A DNA stretch of 64,000 nucleotides from CAVYEM01 sp963767635 (GCA_963767635.1 CAVYEM010000001.1:868001-932000), one strand, 5' to 3'; shown: positions 1-11,035, counted from the stretch's first letter. The notes: generated from the letters alone by a model not told the origin. Program-made: numbers and translations.

Positions 1-2
1 CC

Positions 3-695
3 GGCCGTGCATTTGCGCAGCATCCCTCGCAAGCGGATCTCAAAGAAGGCGAGCAGCTCTTCAACGTTCATTGCGCGTCGTGCCACGGGCTGAGTCTGCA
101 AGGCACCGCGCAAGCGCCGCCACTCATCAACGTCGACGCCGCCGACGTCGATTTCCAATTGCGCACCGGACGCATGCCGGCGATGGTTCCGTTCGAACAG
201 GAATACGATAAACCGCCTTTTTTCACGCCGCCGCAAAATCGCGCCATCGTTTCCTACGTGATGTCGAAGTCCACCGGTGAAAAGCTGCTTCCGGCGGTGC
301 AGGTGCCGCCGCTCTCCCAAGCTTCGGACGAAACGCTGCGCAAAGGGCGGCAAGTCTATGAAGAAAATTGCCAGCAGTGTCACGCGGCAACCGGACGCGG
401 CGATTCGGTCGGATACCAAGACGTTGCTCCCGATCTGATGGATGCCGGCCCCATGCAAATAGCCGAGGCAGTACGCACCGGACCTGACGTCATGCCGAAA
501 TTCGGCCCCAAAATCATCGATGACGGCAACCTGAACGATTTGGTTTCGTACATCCAATATCTGCAGCGTGCGAAATACAATCCCGGCGGTATGCAACTGG
601 CGAATTGGGGCCCCGTTTCCGAAGGCTTCATGGCGTGGGTGTTTGGTCTGGGCCTGTTGGTGCTGCTGATACGCCGCATCGGCTCGACGGAGTAA
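3..695 (+). CDS. qcrC: Cytochrome bc complex diheme cytochrome c subunit (QcrC-like), 5' truncated
   Basis: The reading frame is open from the window edge, so the start lies outside. Two c-type haem motifs are visible: CASCH at about 72-86 and CQQCH at about 390, each beginning a small cytochrome c domain. The C-terminus carries one hydrophobic helix (EGFMAWVFGLGLLVLLI) and a short basic tail. Two class I haem domains plus a single C-terminal anchor is the architecture of actinobacterial QcrC, which carries electrons from the bc1-type complex directly to the aa3 oxidase on the outer face of the membrane. qcrA/qcrB and oxidase genes are expected just upstream of the window. An alternative is a membrane-anchored diheme cytochrome of another respiratory chain. 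Confidence 0.82.
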   Translation, partial: GRAFAQHPSQADLKEGEQLFNVHCASCHGLSLQGTAQAPPLINVDAADVDFQLRTGRMPAMVPFEQEYDKPPFFTPPQNRAIVSYVMSKSTGEKLLPAVQVPPLSQASDETLRKGRQVYEENCQQCHAATGRGDSVGYQDVAPDLMDAGPMQIAEAVRTGPDVMPKFGPKIIDDGNLNDLVSYIQYLQRAKYNPGGMQLANWGPVSEGFMAWVFGLGLLVLLIRRIGSTE

Positions 696-786
696 CCGGC
701 TGCGCCTCTTTTCCTCGCTCGTTTGCGCGCACGATGCGTGCGGGTAAGACTTACGCATCTCAATCCAAGAAAGCGAACAAACGACT

Positions 787-2589
787 GTGAAAGCAAGCAA
801 TTTCTTGCTGCAACGAATGGTAGAGTGGGGCGTCAAGCGCATCTACGGATATCCCGGCGACGGAATCAACGGTTTGCTGGGAGCGCTCGAGGACTTCAGC
901 GAGAAGCTGGAATTCATTCAAGTCCGGCACGAGGAGATGGCCGCCTTCATGGCCTGCGCTCACGCGAAGTTTACCGGCGAAGTGGGCGTCTGCATGGCTA
1001 CGTCCGGTCCGGGCGCCATCCATTTGCTCAACGGCTTGTACGATGCGAAGATGGATCACACTCCGGTCGTGGCAATCGTTGGGCAAGCGGCCACAACGGC
1101 GATGGGTGGATCGTATCAACAGGAAGTCGACCTGCAGACCCTCTTCAAAGACGTCAGCGAGTACAATGCCACGATCATGAACACGACATCCACGCGGCAC
1201 ATCGTGGACCGCGCGTTTCGCGCGGCGATCGGCATGCGCGGCGTGGGGACGATCATCTTCCCGAAAGACCTCCAAGAGGAAGACTATTCCGAACCGCCGC
1301 GCAAGCACAACACCATTCACAGCGGGGTTGGCTACACGCAGCCCATGATCGTTCCGCGTCTGCACGACCTGCAGCGCGCAGCCGACGTGCTCAACGGCGC
1401 GACGAAGGTGGCCATGCTGGTGGGCGCGGGCGCAAAGAACGCTCGCGACGAGATCGTCGCCGTCGCCGACAAGCTGCAGGCGTGCAGCGCGAAGGCGCTT
1501 CTCGGCAAGGACGTGCTCCCCGACGATTTGCCGTGGGTAACCGGCACGATTGGGCTGCTCGGCACGCGTGCGAGTTCGGACATCATGAATCAGTGTGACG
1601 CGCTGCTCATGGTCGGCACAAGTTTTCCGTATGCGGAATTTCTTCCCAAAGACGGGTCCGTGCCTGCGGTTCAGATCGACATCGATCCGCGGTACATCGG
1701 GATACGCTATCCCACGAGCGTCAATTTGATCGGCGATGCGGCCGACACGCTTCAGGCGCTGGTGCCGTTTTTGAATCAGAAAGACGATGCATCTTGGCGC
1801 GAGAGCATCCGCAAGAACAAAGACGAGTGGTATGAGATCGAACAGGACCGCGCGCACCAGAGCGCCGATCCGCTCAACCCGCAGCTGCTCTTTACCGAAC
1901 TCAACGATCAAATTCCATCGAACGCGATCCTCACGGGCGATGCCGGCACGCCGACGAACTGGATGGCGCGCCACATCATGGTGCGCTCAGGCATGAAGAT
2001 TTCGCTCTCGGGCAGCCTGGCAACGATGGGATCCGCCGTCCCGTACGCGATCGGTGCCAAGTTCGCGTTCCCCGATCGGCTCGTTATCGCGTTGCCCGGC
2101 GACGGCGCGTTTCAGATGAACGGCATGAACGAGATGATCACGGTGAAAAAATATTGGAAACGGTGGAGCGATCCGCGCATTATCTTCTTCGTGCTCAACA
2201 ATCAAGACCTCAATCAGGTCACGTGGGAAATGCGCATTCTTTCCGGCAATCCGGAAAACGTCAGCACTCAGGAGCTTCCGGATTTTCCGTACGCCGCGTT
2301 CGGCGAGTCGTTGGGCTTCAAAGGCGTTCGCGTCAAATCGCCCGATCAGGTGCAAGGCGCTTGGCGTGAGGCGCTCGCGTCCGATCGTCCCGTGGTGTTC
2401 GAAGCCGTTACGTCGGGAAACGTCGCGACGCTGCCGCCCCATATCTCGATGCAGCAGGCCGAGCATTTCCTCAATGCGGCTCGGCAAGGCGACCCCGAAG
2501 AAGGCGGTATTTTGAAAGAATCCATCAAGCAGGTATTCGCCGGCATCCTCCCTCACAAGAGCGCAGAGCACGCAAAGAAGGGCGAATAA
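787..2589 (+). CDS. Thiamine pyrophosphate-dependent enzyme, pyruvate oxidase/acetolactate synthase-like
   Basis: A 600-residue protein of the POX/AHAS superfamily, starting at GTG. The N-terminal TPP-binding (PYR) domain has YGYPGDGINGLL and the catalytic glutamate in RHEEMAAFMA (about residue 50). A central FAD/ADP-like domain follows, then a C-terminal PP domain with LPGDGAFQMNG...LNNQDLNQ, the GDG-to-NN Mg-TPP motif. The family decarboxylates pyruvate or related 2-keto acids; the substrate cannot be read from the sequence. The next gene starts one base after its stop, so it probably shares a transcript with the enolase-superfamily and 2-hydroxyacid dehydrogenase genes downstream, which suggests a role in organic-acid or sugar-acid catabolism. 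Confidence 0.85.
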   Translation: MKASNFLLQRMVEWGVKRIYGYPGDGINGLLGALEDFSEKLEFIQVRHEEMAAFMACAHAKFTGEVGVCMATSGPGAIHLLNGLYDAKMDHTPVVAIVGQAATTAMGGSYQQEVDLQTLFKDVSEYNATIMNTTSTRHIVDRAFRAAIGMRGVGTIIFPKDLQEEDYSEPPRKHNTIHSGVGYTQPMIVPRLHDLQRAADVLNGATKVAMLVGAGAKNARDEIVAVADKLQACSAKALLGKDVLPDDLPWVTGTIGLLGTRASSDIMNQCDALLMVGTSFPYAEFLPKDGSVPAVQIDIDPRYIGIRYPTSVNLIGDAADTLQALVPFLNQKDDASWRESIRKNKDEWYEIEQDRAHQSADPLNPQLLFTELNDQIPSNAILTGDAGTPTNWMARHIMVRSGMKISLSGSLATMGSAVPYAIGAKFAFPDRLVIALPGDGAFQMNGMNEMITVKKYWKRWSDPRIIFFVLNNQDLNQVTWEMRILSGNPENVSTQELPDFPYAAFGESLGFKGVRVKSPDQVQGAWREALASDRPVVFEAVTSGNVATLPPHISMQQAEHFLNAARQGDPEEGGILKESIKQVFAGILPHKSAEHAKKGE

Positions 2590-2590
2590 C

Positions 2591-3709
2591 GTGCCGGCCG
2601 CAGGCGCCGTTCGCGTCGAATGTCCGATCGAAGCAGTCGACGTGCAGGTGTATACCGTGCCGACGCAAGATGCGGAGGAATCGGACGGAACGCTGAAGTG
2701 GAGCTCTACGACGATGGTGTTCGTCGAGGTTCGCGCCGCCGACTGCACCGGGATCGGCTACACGTACGCGGACGGCGGCGCAGCCGCCGTCATAAATGAC
2801 ATGCTTTCAGACGTGCTGCTCAAGCAGGACGCGATGCAAACCGCGGCCCGGTATGCCGACATGTTCGCGAAGATTCGCAACAACGGCCGCGAAGGCTTGA
2901 CGTCGATGGCGATTTCGGCGCTCGACATTGCCTTGTGGGATCTCAAAGGCAAGATTCTGAACGCGCCCGTCAGCGTGCTCTTGGGCGCCGCGCGGGCGCA
3001 GACGCCGGTGTACGGAAGCGGCGGATTCACCTCGTATAGCATCGAGGAACTCACCGAACAGCTGAGCGGCTGGGTTCATCAGATGAAGATTCCGCGGGTC
3101 AAGATGAAAATCGGACGCGATCCGGAGCGCGACCCCCAGCGCGTCGCATCGGCGCGCAAAGCGATCGGGCCCGACGCGCAGCTGTTCGTGGATGCGAACG
3201 GTGCATACGCGCGCAAGCAGGCCTTGGAAATGGCGCGGCATTTCGCCGAGCAAAACGTGTGCTGGTACGAGGAGCCGGTGTACCACAACGATCTTGAAGG
3301 AAACCGAATCGTGCGCGAGCACGCGCCGCCGGTCATGGAGATCAGCAACGGCGAGTACGGTTTCGCGCCCTATAACTTTGCGCAGATCCTCCAAGCAAAG
3401 GCCGCCGACGTTCTGCAGGCAGACGTCACGCGGTGCGGCGGCTACAGCGGGTTCATCGCGGTAGACGGCTTGTGCGAGGCCTACATGGTTCCGCTGTCCA
3501 GTCACTGCGCGCCGTACGTCACGCTGCCGGCCGCGTGCGCCGCCAAGATGCTTCGGCACATCGAGTATTTTTACGATCACGTCCGCATCGAACGCATGTT
3601 TTTCGAGGGGACGTCCGATCCGGAAAACGGCTGCATGGCCGTCGATGCGAATCGCCCCGGCATCGGACTGGAATTCAAGCGCCAAGACGCGCAGAGGTAC
3701 GCGGTTTGA
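2591..3709 (+). CDS. Mandelate racemase/muconate lactonizing (enolase superfamily) protein
   Basis: The GTG start follows the previous stop by one base and has GAAGGG upstream. The 372-residue length fits the enolase superfamily. Metal- and proton-handling residues are in place: a KMK catalytic lysine motif (about residue 165), the Asp ligand in VDANGAY, the Glu ligand in YEEPV, a third acidic ligand near EISNGEYG, and the C-terminal base in SSHCAPY. The family abstracts a proton alpha to a carboxylate, and many members dehydrate sugar acids. The neighbours (TPP enzyme, 2-hydroxyacid dehydrogenase, SDR, glycosidase, sugar isomerase) favour sugar-acid dehydration, but the substrate is unknown. 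Confidence 0.85.
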   Translation: MPAAGAVRVECPIEAVDVQVYTVPTQDAEESDGTLKWSSTTMVFVEVRAADCTGIGYTYADGGAAAVINDMLSDVLLKQDAMQTAARYADMFAKIRNNGREGLTSMAISALDIALWDLKGKILNAPVSVLLGAARAQTPVYGSGGFTSYSIEELTEQLSGWVHQMKIPRVKMKIGRDPERDPQRVASARKAIGPDAQLFVDANGAYARKQALEMARHFAEQNVCWYEEPVYHNDLEGNRIVREHAPPVMEISNGEYGFAPYNFAQILQAKAADVLQADVTRCGGYSGFIAVDGLCEAYMVPLSSHCAPYVTLPAACAAKMLRHIEYFYDHVRIERMFFEGTSDPENGCMAVDANRPGIGLEFKRQDAQRYAV

Positions 3710-6700
3710 TCAAGATCATTGAAACGTCCCTCAAAAACGTCCCCGGACCGCAAGGGGACCGGCCCGTTCCCACGGATCGGCCGGACGCGGTAAACGCTCA
3801 GGATGTACACATCGACGTGCGGTCGCTGGAAAAGGAGCTGCGAGCATCCGTGCGCGGCGACGTATTCTTCGACGACGCGTACCGCGCCATGTACTCCACG
3901 GACGCGGCCAACTACAGGCAGGTTCCCATCTGCGTGGTGCTTCCCAGGGATGCCGGCGACGCCCAACAGGCGATGAGCATTGCGCATCGGTACGGGGCTC
4001 CCGTGACACCGCGCGGCGGTGGGACGAGCCTCACGGGCGCGAGCTGCAACGCCGCGGTGATCTTCGACTACAGCAAGTACATGAACCGCATCCTGGAGAT
4101 CGACTTCGAAAAGCATCGCGCGCGCGTCGAGCCGGGTGTGGTCCTGGACGATTTGCGGGACGCCGCGGAAAAAGGCGGCCTGACGTTTGGACCGGCGCCG
4201 TCGACGCACAACCGCTGCAACATCGGCGGAATGTTCGGCAACAACGCGTGCGGTATCCCGGCGCAGTTTGCCGGGCGCATGGAAGAAAACGTCGAAGACG
4301 TGGAGGTGCTGCTGCACGACGGCACGCGGATGCGCGTCGGGTCGACGTCGGCGCAAGAGTACGAGACCATCGCGCGGGGGGGCGGCCGCAAGAGCGAGAT
4401 CTACGCCAGACTCCGTGACATTCACGAGAAGTATCACGATCTCGTCGCGCAAAAATTTCCCGATATTCCGCGGCGCGTTTCGGGCTACAATTTGGAACAG
4501 CTCTCACCCCGAAGCGGCTTCAACGTCGCGCGGGCGCTCGTCGGAACGGAAGGCACGTGCGTGCACGTGCTGGAGCTGACGCTGATGCTGGTGCCAAATC
4601 CCAAAACGACCGCCCTCGCGCTCATCGGTTTCGAAGACATCGCGACGGCGGGCGATCACGTCGCGTTCTGCAATCAATACATGCCGCACGCGATGGAGGG
4701 CATGGATGAAACGCTCTTTCAACACATGCACGAAAAGGGCAAGAATCCCCATCAAAAGGAGGAGCTGTTTCCGGACGGCCGCGCGTGGCTCGTCATTCAA
4801 TTCGGCGGAGACTCCGACGAAGAGGTGTGCCGAAAAGCGCAAACGCTGATCGACGACATCAAGAAACACAGCGGCAAGGTGCGGGGCACGCGCACGACGA
4901 GCGAACCGCACACCATGCACGAGATCTTTCAGACGCGCGAAGCGGGTCTGGGGGTCAATGCCAAGCTCCCCAATCAAGCCTGATTTTTATCCGGGGTGGG
5001 AAGATGCCGCCGTGGCGCCGGAGCATCTGGGCGACTATTTGCGTGAATTTCAACAGAAAATGCAGGAGTACGGGTACTCCGCTTCGGTGTACGGGCATTT
5101 CGGACAAGGCTGCATCCATTGCCGCATCAACTTCGACCTGTTCACCAAAGACGGAATCGCGCAATACCGCAAGTTCGTCCACGAGATGGCGCATATCGTC
5201 GTCAAGTACAAAGGTTCCATCTCGGGCGAGCACGGTGACGGGCAAATTCGCGGCGAGCTGCTGCCGATTATGTTCGGGGACGAACTCGTACAGGCGTTCT
5301 GGCAGTTCAAGACGGCGTTCGATCCGGACAACAAGATGAACCCGGGTAAAGTCGTACGCCCGTACCCCATCGACGAAAACCTGCGCTGGGGGGTGAACTA
5401 CCAGCCGTGGGATCCGCCGACGAAATTCGCGTTCCAGGAAGACCACCACAGCTTCGCCTACGCCGCAAACCGGTGCGTCGGCGCGGGCGTGTGCCGCAAG
5501 CACGACAAAGGGACGATGTGCCCGAGCTACATGGTGTCCAAAGAGGAAAAGTATTCCACGCGCGGCCGGGCGCGGCTTCTCTTCGAGATGCTGCAAGGCA
5601 ACCCGATGAAGCACGGCTGGAAAGACGAAACGGTCAAGGAGTCGTTGGAATACTGCCTGGCGTGCAAAGGATGCAAGCACGAGTGCCCCGTCAACGTCGA
5701 CATGGCCACGTACAAGGCCGAGTTCTTGTTCCACTACTTCAAGGGGAAAGTGCGGCCGCTGCACATGTGGTTGTTCGGCTACATGTTCTGGTGGGCGAAG
5801 ATCGCCGCACTCATGCCGAACGTTGCCAATTTTTTCACGCAAGCGCCTCCGTTCAGCACCGTCATGAAGAAACTCGGCTCCATCGCGCCCGAACGCGAAA
5901 TTCCGATGTTCGCCGATTACACGTTTCGGCAGTGGTACGCCAAGCGTCCACGCCGCGGTGGCAACGGCTCCGCAAAGACCGGCGTCGACAACCGCGTGAT
6001 CCTTTGGACTGACACTTGGAACGAACACTTTCATCCCCAGACGGCGCGGGCGGCGGTCGAGGTGCTGGAAGACGCGGGATACGAGGTTTTGATTCCGCCG
6101 AACCAAATCTGCTGCGGGCGGCCGCTGTACGACTACGGGCTGCTCGATCAGGCCAAACGCCAACTCAAAGCGATTTTAGACGATCTGCGCCCGCTCGTGC
6201 GAGAAGGCGTACCGGTTGTGGGGCTCGAGCCGAGTTGCCTTTCCGTCTTCAAGGACGAAATGCAGAACATGCTCGGCAACGATATGGACGCCCAGCGCTT
6301 GGCCAAGCAGTCGTTCATGTTCGAAACGTTTCTGAACAAGAAAGCCGAAGAAGAAGAACACTATAAGCCTCCCAAACTGCACCGCCACGCGGTCGTTCAC
6401 GAACACTGTCATAAAAAATCGCTCCTGGATCCCACTGCCGAAACTCACGTGTTCGAGCAGATGGAGCTGGACTACGAGAAGCTCAATAGCGGCTGTTGCG
6501 GCATGGCAGGCGCATTCGGGTTCGAAGAAAGCCACTACGACATGTCGGTAAAATGCGGCGAGCGCGTCCTTTTGCCGAAAGTGCGCGAGGCCAAACCCCA
6601 AACGATCGTCGTAGCGGACGGGTTCAGCTGCCGCGAGCAGATCATGCAAACGACGCAGCGCCAAGCGCTGCACCCGGCCGAAGTCATGAAAATGGCCATG

Positions 6701-6872
6701 GACGACCGCGGCTTCGAGCGAGACGATGCGTATCCGGAGCTTCGCTTCATGCCGGATCACCGCAAAAAGCGCGATAGAATCGTGGCGCGAGGCTACGCGC
6801 GTTTTGGGAACGCTGACTGCAGCGGCCGTCCTTGCCGCAGCGTTCATCGCGCTCCGGCGAGGAGAACGATGA
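3706..6872 (+). CDS. FAD- and Fe-S-containing 2-hydroxyacid dehydrogenase (YdiJ-like), frameshifted twice
   Basis: The gene reads from TTG 3706, overlapping the previous stop, through three frames. Part one holds the FAD PCMH domain (VTPRGGGTSLTG, NIGGMFGNNACG) and ends at an early stop at 4983. Part two begins in the +1 frame at about 4960-4983 and continues the FAD-oxidase C domain (GYSASVYGHFGQGCIHCR, SGEHGDGQIRGE). Two ferredoxin clusters follow (CVGAGVC...MCPSY and CLACKGCKHECP), then two CCG domains (CCGRPLYDYG, CCGMAGAFGFE). A second one-base shift near 6762-6775 restores a C-terminal hydrophobic helix (VLGTLTAAAVLAAAFIALR) and a TGA at 6870-6872 overlapping the next ATG. About 1,050 residues matches the one-chain FAD/Fe-S dehydrogenases of D-lactate or D-2-hydroxyglutarate. 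Both shifts fit one extra base, at CCCC and AAAAA, so they are probably sequence errors. Confidence 0.82.
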
Positions 6873-7702
6873 AGAACTTGCTGGCGGCACTCGGCGTGCG
6901 CGTGGATAGGGCGCAGGCCCGGCAAGAGACGGGATTGCGGCTCAAAGACAAAGTCGCAATCGTCACCGGCGGCGACACCGGCATCGGTAAAGCGATATGC
7001 ATCGCAATGGCGCGGGAAGGGGCCGGCGTCGTCATCGACTATCACGGCGACGAGCAGCCTGCGACGGCGCTGGTGCGCGAAATCGAAGGATTTGGCGCAA
7101 ACGCATGCGCCGTGGGCGCGGATGTGAGCCAAGCGCAAGACGTGCAGACACTCGTCGACGCGGCGGTGACGCGCTTCGGTAAGTTGGACATCATGGTCAA
7201 CAACGCCGGAATGGAGCAAAAGTTCGCATTTTTGGAGATGCCGCTCGAGGTCTATTCCAAAATCATTTCCGTGAATCTTACCGGCGCCTGGCTCGGATCG
7301 CAGATCGCCGGACGGCGGATGGCGCAGCAAAAACATGGCGGCCGGATTATCAATATCTCCTCCATTCATGAAGACGTCGCCATGCCGACCAATGCGGCGT
7401 ATTGCGTTTCAAAGGGCGGGATGCGCATGCTCACGCGCACGATCGCGGTCGAGCTGGCGCAACACGGAATTACCGTCAACAACGTCTGCCCGGGAGCGAT
7501 CGATACGCCGATGGACGCCAACTTGAAGAAAGCGCAGGAGAAATACGACGAATTGCTCAGCGAGATTCCGATGCGCCGCATGGGCAAACCGGAAGAGATC
7601 GCTGCGATGTGCGTGTATCTGGCTTCGGACGATGCGGCGTATGTTACGGGAGCGTCTCTAGTCGTTGATGGAGGCATGAGCAAACAGTCGGGCAGCTTGT
7701 GA
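6869..7702 (+). CDS. Short-chain dehydrogenase/reductase, glucose 1-dehydrogenase-like
   Basis: A 277-residue classical SDR. The ATG at 6869 has a GGAG ribosome site five bases upstream and overlaps the restored stop of the preceding gene (ATGA). Motifs are the cofactor site TGGDTGIG, NNAG, the catalytic serine in INISSIHE, and YCVSK supplying Tyr and Lys. The C-terminal PGAIDTPM and VTGASLVVDGGMS are typical of glucose/sugar 1-dehydrogenases. It probably oxidises a sugar or polyol with NAD(P). As deposited, the frame runs on from the preceding dehydrogenase without a stop; I treat this as a frameshift artefact rather than a real fusion. Its stop overlaps the next start by four bases. Confidence 0.87.
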   Translation: MKNLLAALGVRVDRAQARQETGLRLKDKVAIVTGGDTGIGKAICIAMAREGAGVVIDYHGDEQPATALVREIEGFGANACAVGADVSQAQDVQTLVDAAVTRFGKLDIMVNNAGMEQKFAFLEMPLEVYSKIISVNLTGAWLGSQIAGRRMAQQKHGGRIINISSIHEDVAMPTNAAYCVSKGGMRMLTRTIAVELAQHGITVNNVCPGAIDTPMDANLKKAQEKYDELLSEIPMRRMGKPEEIAAMCVYLASDDAAYVTGASLVVDGGMSKQSGSL

Positions 7703-10141
7703 CCGCGCACATTTCCGGTCCCGGTCATGCGCTCTCGCGATACGAAATTTCCGATCGCGAAATGGCGGTGGGCAGCACGCTGGGCGCTCCCAAAGCCACG
7801 CTGCTGATCAAAGCCACGGGGGCACTCGAAAAAGTCTATTCGTGCGAAGCCGGGATGGACGTGTTCGGAACGCTCGTGCTGCACCATTGGGACGCGCGCA
7901 GCGGGATACCGTTGCTTCCGGGGCCGGGAACCTTCGTCATTCATCCCGATCATCAAGAACATTTCTTTGCGCTGGTCAACCGGGTAGCGGTGCGCGAGAA
8001 CATTTTTATGCTCAGCGGCGCGCCGCAAGGACCGGATCGGCGTATCGTAGATCCACCGGCCGCCTACTACACGGTCGAGCTGTGCAACGAGGGAGAGGAG
8101 CCTGCCGCGATTGCCACCTACGCCTCCGTACGCTTGCGCGGCGGGTTCGGTGCAGGCACGGCGACGTCATATGATTCGCAGGCGCACGCGTTCATCGTTC
8201 ACAACCAAAAGTTGCCCAACCTCGTGCGCATGGCTGCATGCTCGGTTCGTCCGGCGAGCTACGAGGCCACGCTGGACAGCGCCAAGGCCAGCGCCGCGCA
8301 GTTCCCGGGGCGCCTCTCGAACACGACGATCGATTCCTCGGACGATCCCGTCGGCATTTTCCATTTGGAGCATCAGCTGCAGCCCGGCAAGAGCGTCCGC
8401 TTTTATATCGTGCTGACGTTTTCAATGGACGGCGAAGCCGGCGCTCGGGAGGCGTTCCTCAGTTTGCCCGCGGCCGACGAAGCGCTCGCGAGGACGAATG
8501 CATACTACGACGACGTGCTGCAGCGCGCGGTCGTTATGACGCCGGACCCGCAAGTGAATCGCGGCGTTCTGTGGGCCAAGGCCAACATGCTGCGCACGCA
8601 GTCGCTCACCTCGCAGGGATGGTGCTTCGTCAACGATCCGACGCGCTCGAACAACAGCGTGTCGCGGGATACGGCATGGTACGCGTTCGGCGCCGACTAC
8701 ATCACGCCGCACTTCGTGCGCGAATCACTGCTCTGGTATGCGGACCATTTGGAAGCGGACGGGATGGTCGTGGAGTACTTCGATATCCGCGACGGAAAAA
8801 CCGCAGACTACAACCTGAACATCAACGACGATACGCCGCTGCTCATCCTGGCGCTGTGGCACCATTACGGCATCAGCGGCGACCGCGAATTCCTCCAGTA
8901 TGCGTATCCAAAAGCGGAACGCGCCGCCCGCTACATTCTTTCGCAGCGCAACGATCGGGGTCTGGTTTGGTGCACTGCAGACGGAACCGCAGACTGGGGC
9001 ATCGTCGGCTGGCGCAACGTCATCGAAGGCTATCGTTTGTCCGGCGCAACCACGGAAGTGAACTCGGAATGCTATGCGGCGCTGCGAACGATGGCTTTGA
9101 TGGCCCGCGAACTCGACGATAGGGACCAAGCGCGGTATTTCGACGATCAGGCCGACGAGCTGCGCACGGCCGTGAACGAGCATCTGCTCGACAAAAGGCG
9201 CGGCCTGTATTACCTGAACATCGATTTGGACGGCACGCCGCGTACGGACGTGACGTGCGATCAAGTGTTTCCGGTGATGTTCGGCGTGGCCGAGCATAAC
9301 GTGGCAGCGAATATTATCGCGCGGCTGAGCACGCCGGAGTTCTGGAGCGAGGCCGGCCTGCACACCGTTCCGCGCAACGACATCAACTACGGACCGACGC
9401 ACGGGTACGGCCTGCTCGGCGGCGTGTGGGCCGGCCCGACGTTTTGGTTCGCGTTCGCGGCGGCCGCGTTCAACGCGGAGTCGATGGCGTATGCCCTGTC
9501 GGTGAGCTTTCAGCACTACTCGCAGGATCCGCGCCGAAACAACACCGTGCCCGGACAGTTTTCCGAATGGCTGCACGGCGAAACGCTGACGAATCAAGGC
9601 ATGATGCTCTCGCCGTGGTTTGCGCCGAAATACGTGTGGGCCGGTATCGAAGGTGCGGCCGGTTTGGACATCCGCGCCAATCCGCCGACGTTGAATCCTC
9701 GCCCCGCGAGCGACTGGAGTTGGATGGGTGTGCGCAATCTGCGCCTGCGCGGCCAGGAGATTTCCTGGTTCGTCGCGCGAATCGACGGACTGCGCATTTA
9801 TGCCAATCATCCCTTTCCATCCGTGGACGCGGAGCGCTGCTTCGAACTGGATGTCACTGAGCAAGTGCGCGTGAGCGGAGATAGCGCGGTTCGCGTGGCG
9901 CTGCAGCGGCCCGATCGCACCGTGATATGCGTGGGCAATACGCGCGACCGCACGATTACGACGTCGCTGAGTTTGAGACGGCGAGCAAGTTCGGGATCGC
10001 TATTTGCTGCGAGCCTACAATACGCTGCGCGGCGAGTGGACCGAACAGCCGGACTTTGAAGGGCAGCGGCTGCGCGACGGCATGCCGGTTCAAGTGAACG
10101 GACATGGATTCTGCATTTTAGAACTACATACGGAGGCATGA
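7699..10141 (+). CDS. Six-hairpin glycoside hydrolase-like protein (amylo-1,6-glucosidase/GH63-like), 3' frameshift
   Basis: A protein of about 810 residues with a beta-rich N-terminal domain (1-260) and an (alpha/alpha)6-barrel catalytic domain marked by SRDTAWYAFGADY, YNLNINDDTP, DGTADWGIVGWRN and NYGPTHGYG. Acidic residues in these loops are candidate general acid and base. The family trims alpha-linked glucans or related oligosaccharides; no export signal is evident, so it likely acts in the cytoplasm. As deposited the frame ends at 10059 with a garbled tail. Shifting by one base near 9975-9985 gives a sensible C-terminus (RDRYLLRAYNTLRGEW onward) and a TGA at 10139-10141 that overlaps the next start. 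The GH family assignment is open. Confidence 0.72.
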
Positions 10142-11011
10142 TGGCAAAGCCATACACATTTGGTTTCAGCGAATTTACGACGTGGCCGTGGTCCTACGCG
10201 ACTGACTTGCAAAAATATCGCCAGCATGGCGCGGACGTCATCGAAATCTGCGAGTTCAAGCTCGCGCACAACGACTACGGCGACGAGTTGGAGCTGCTCA
10301 AGAAAAACGAACTAACGCCATCGTCGATCCAAATGCAGGTACATTCCGTTTTCGTCGATTCGATGGCGAAAACGCCGGAGGACCCGGCGGATCGCGTTGC
10401 GGCCATGAAAGATGCCATCGCGATGAGCGCGCCGCACCTGCCTGCGGGCACTCCCTTCATCGTGATCACCGGGATACCGCCTGACGGGCAACGTTCGCAA
10501 GGCGGTGGACCGAACCGTCGATGCGCTCAGAGAACTCGGCGACTTCGTCGCGCAGCACGATCTGAAAATCGCGTTCGAGCCGCTCAATCCCGTCAACATT
10601 CACACGGACACGGCGGTGTGGTATCTCGATCAGGGACTGGAGCTCGTCGAAAGAGTCAACCACCCAAACGTCGGCATTTGCGTCGACAGTTGGAATGTTT
10701 GGCAGACGCCGAATCTAGATGAGGTCATCAGCCAATGCGGCAAGCGCATCCTGGTGGCGCAATTGAGCGATTGGAAAACGCCGCGTTCACCGGCGGACCG
10801 GTACAGTTTGGGCGATGGAGAGATTCCGCTGGCCAAGATGATCCGGGCAATCCGCGCTACGGGCTACCAAGGACCGTGGGTCGTCGAGATTCTCTCCTCT
10901 CTGCACTTGGAAGGTTCGCTCTGGAAATCGGACATGGACCAAGTGCTGCGCAAGAACCACGAGGCGTTCGATCGGCTCTGGCAGCAGAGCGAACCGGATG
11001 GAGGCCGGTAA
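10141..11011 (+). CDS. Sugar phosphate isomerase/epimerase (xylose isomerase-like TIM barrel), frameshifted
   Basis: An AP_endonuc_2-type TIM barrel of about 289 residues. Of the two consecutive ATGs at 10138 and 10141, the second has better spacing from GGAGG at 10132. The first part begins AKPYTFGFSEFTTWP and runs to ITGIPPDG. A one-base shift at the GGG near 10487 joins it to NVRKAVDRTVDALRELG and the rest of the barrel. Metal-binding acidic residues typical of the fold are seen in AFEPLNP, ICVDSWN and WVVEILS. It probably isomerises or epimerises a keto sugar, completing the upstream sugar-degradation gene row with which it is translationally coupled. Confidence 0.78.
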
Positions 11012-11035
11012 ATCGCAGGGCCAAGCGATTCGGGC

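Noticed and set aside
760..1974. Long minus-strand open frame opposite the TPP enzyme, and similar long antisense frames across the window
   Set aside because: High GC content yields long antisense frames. These encode Arg/His/Ala-rich sequence without family motifs, while the plus strand carries clear enzymes.
4958..7702. A genuine 914-residue fusion of Fe-S dehydrogenase and SDR
   Set aside because: The SDR has its own ribosome site and ATG, and a one-base shift restores a natural C-terminus and ATGA overlap for the upstream gene.
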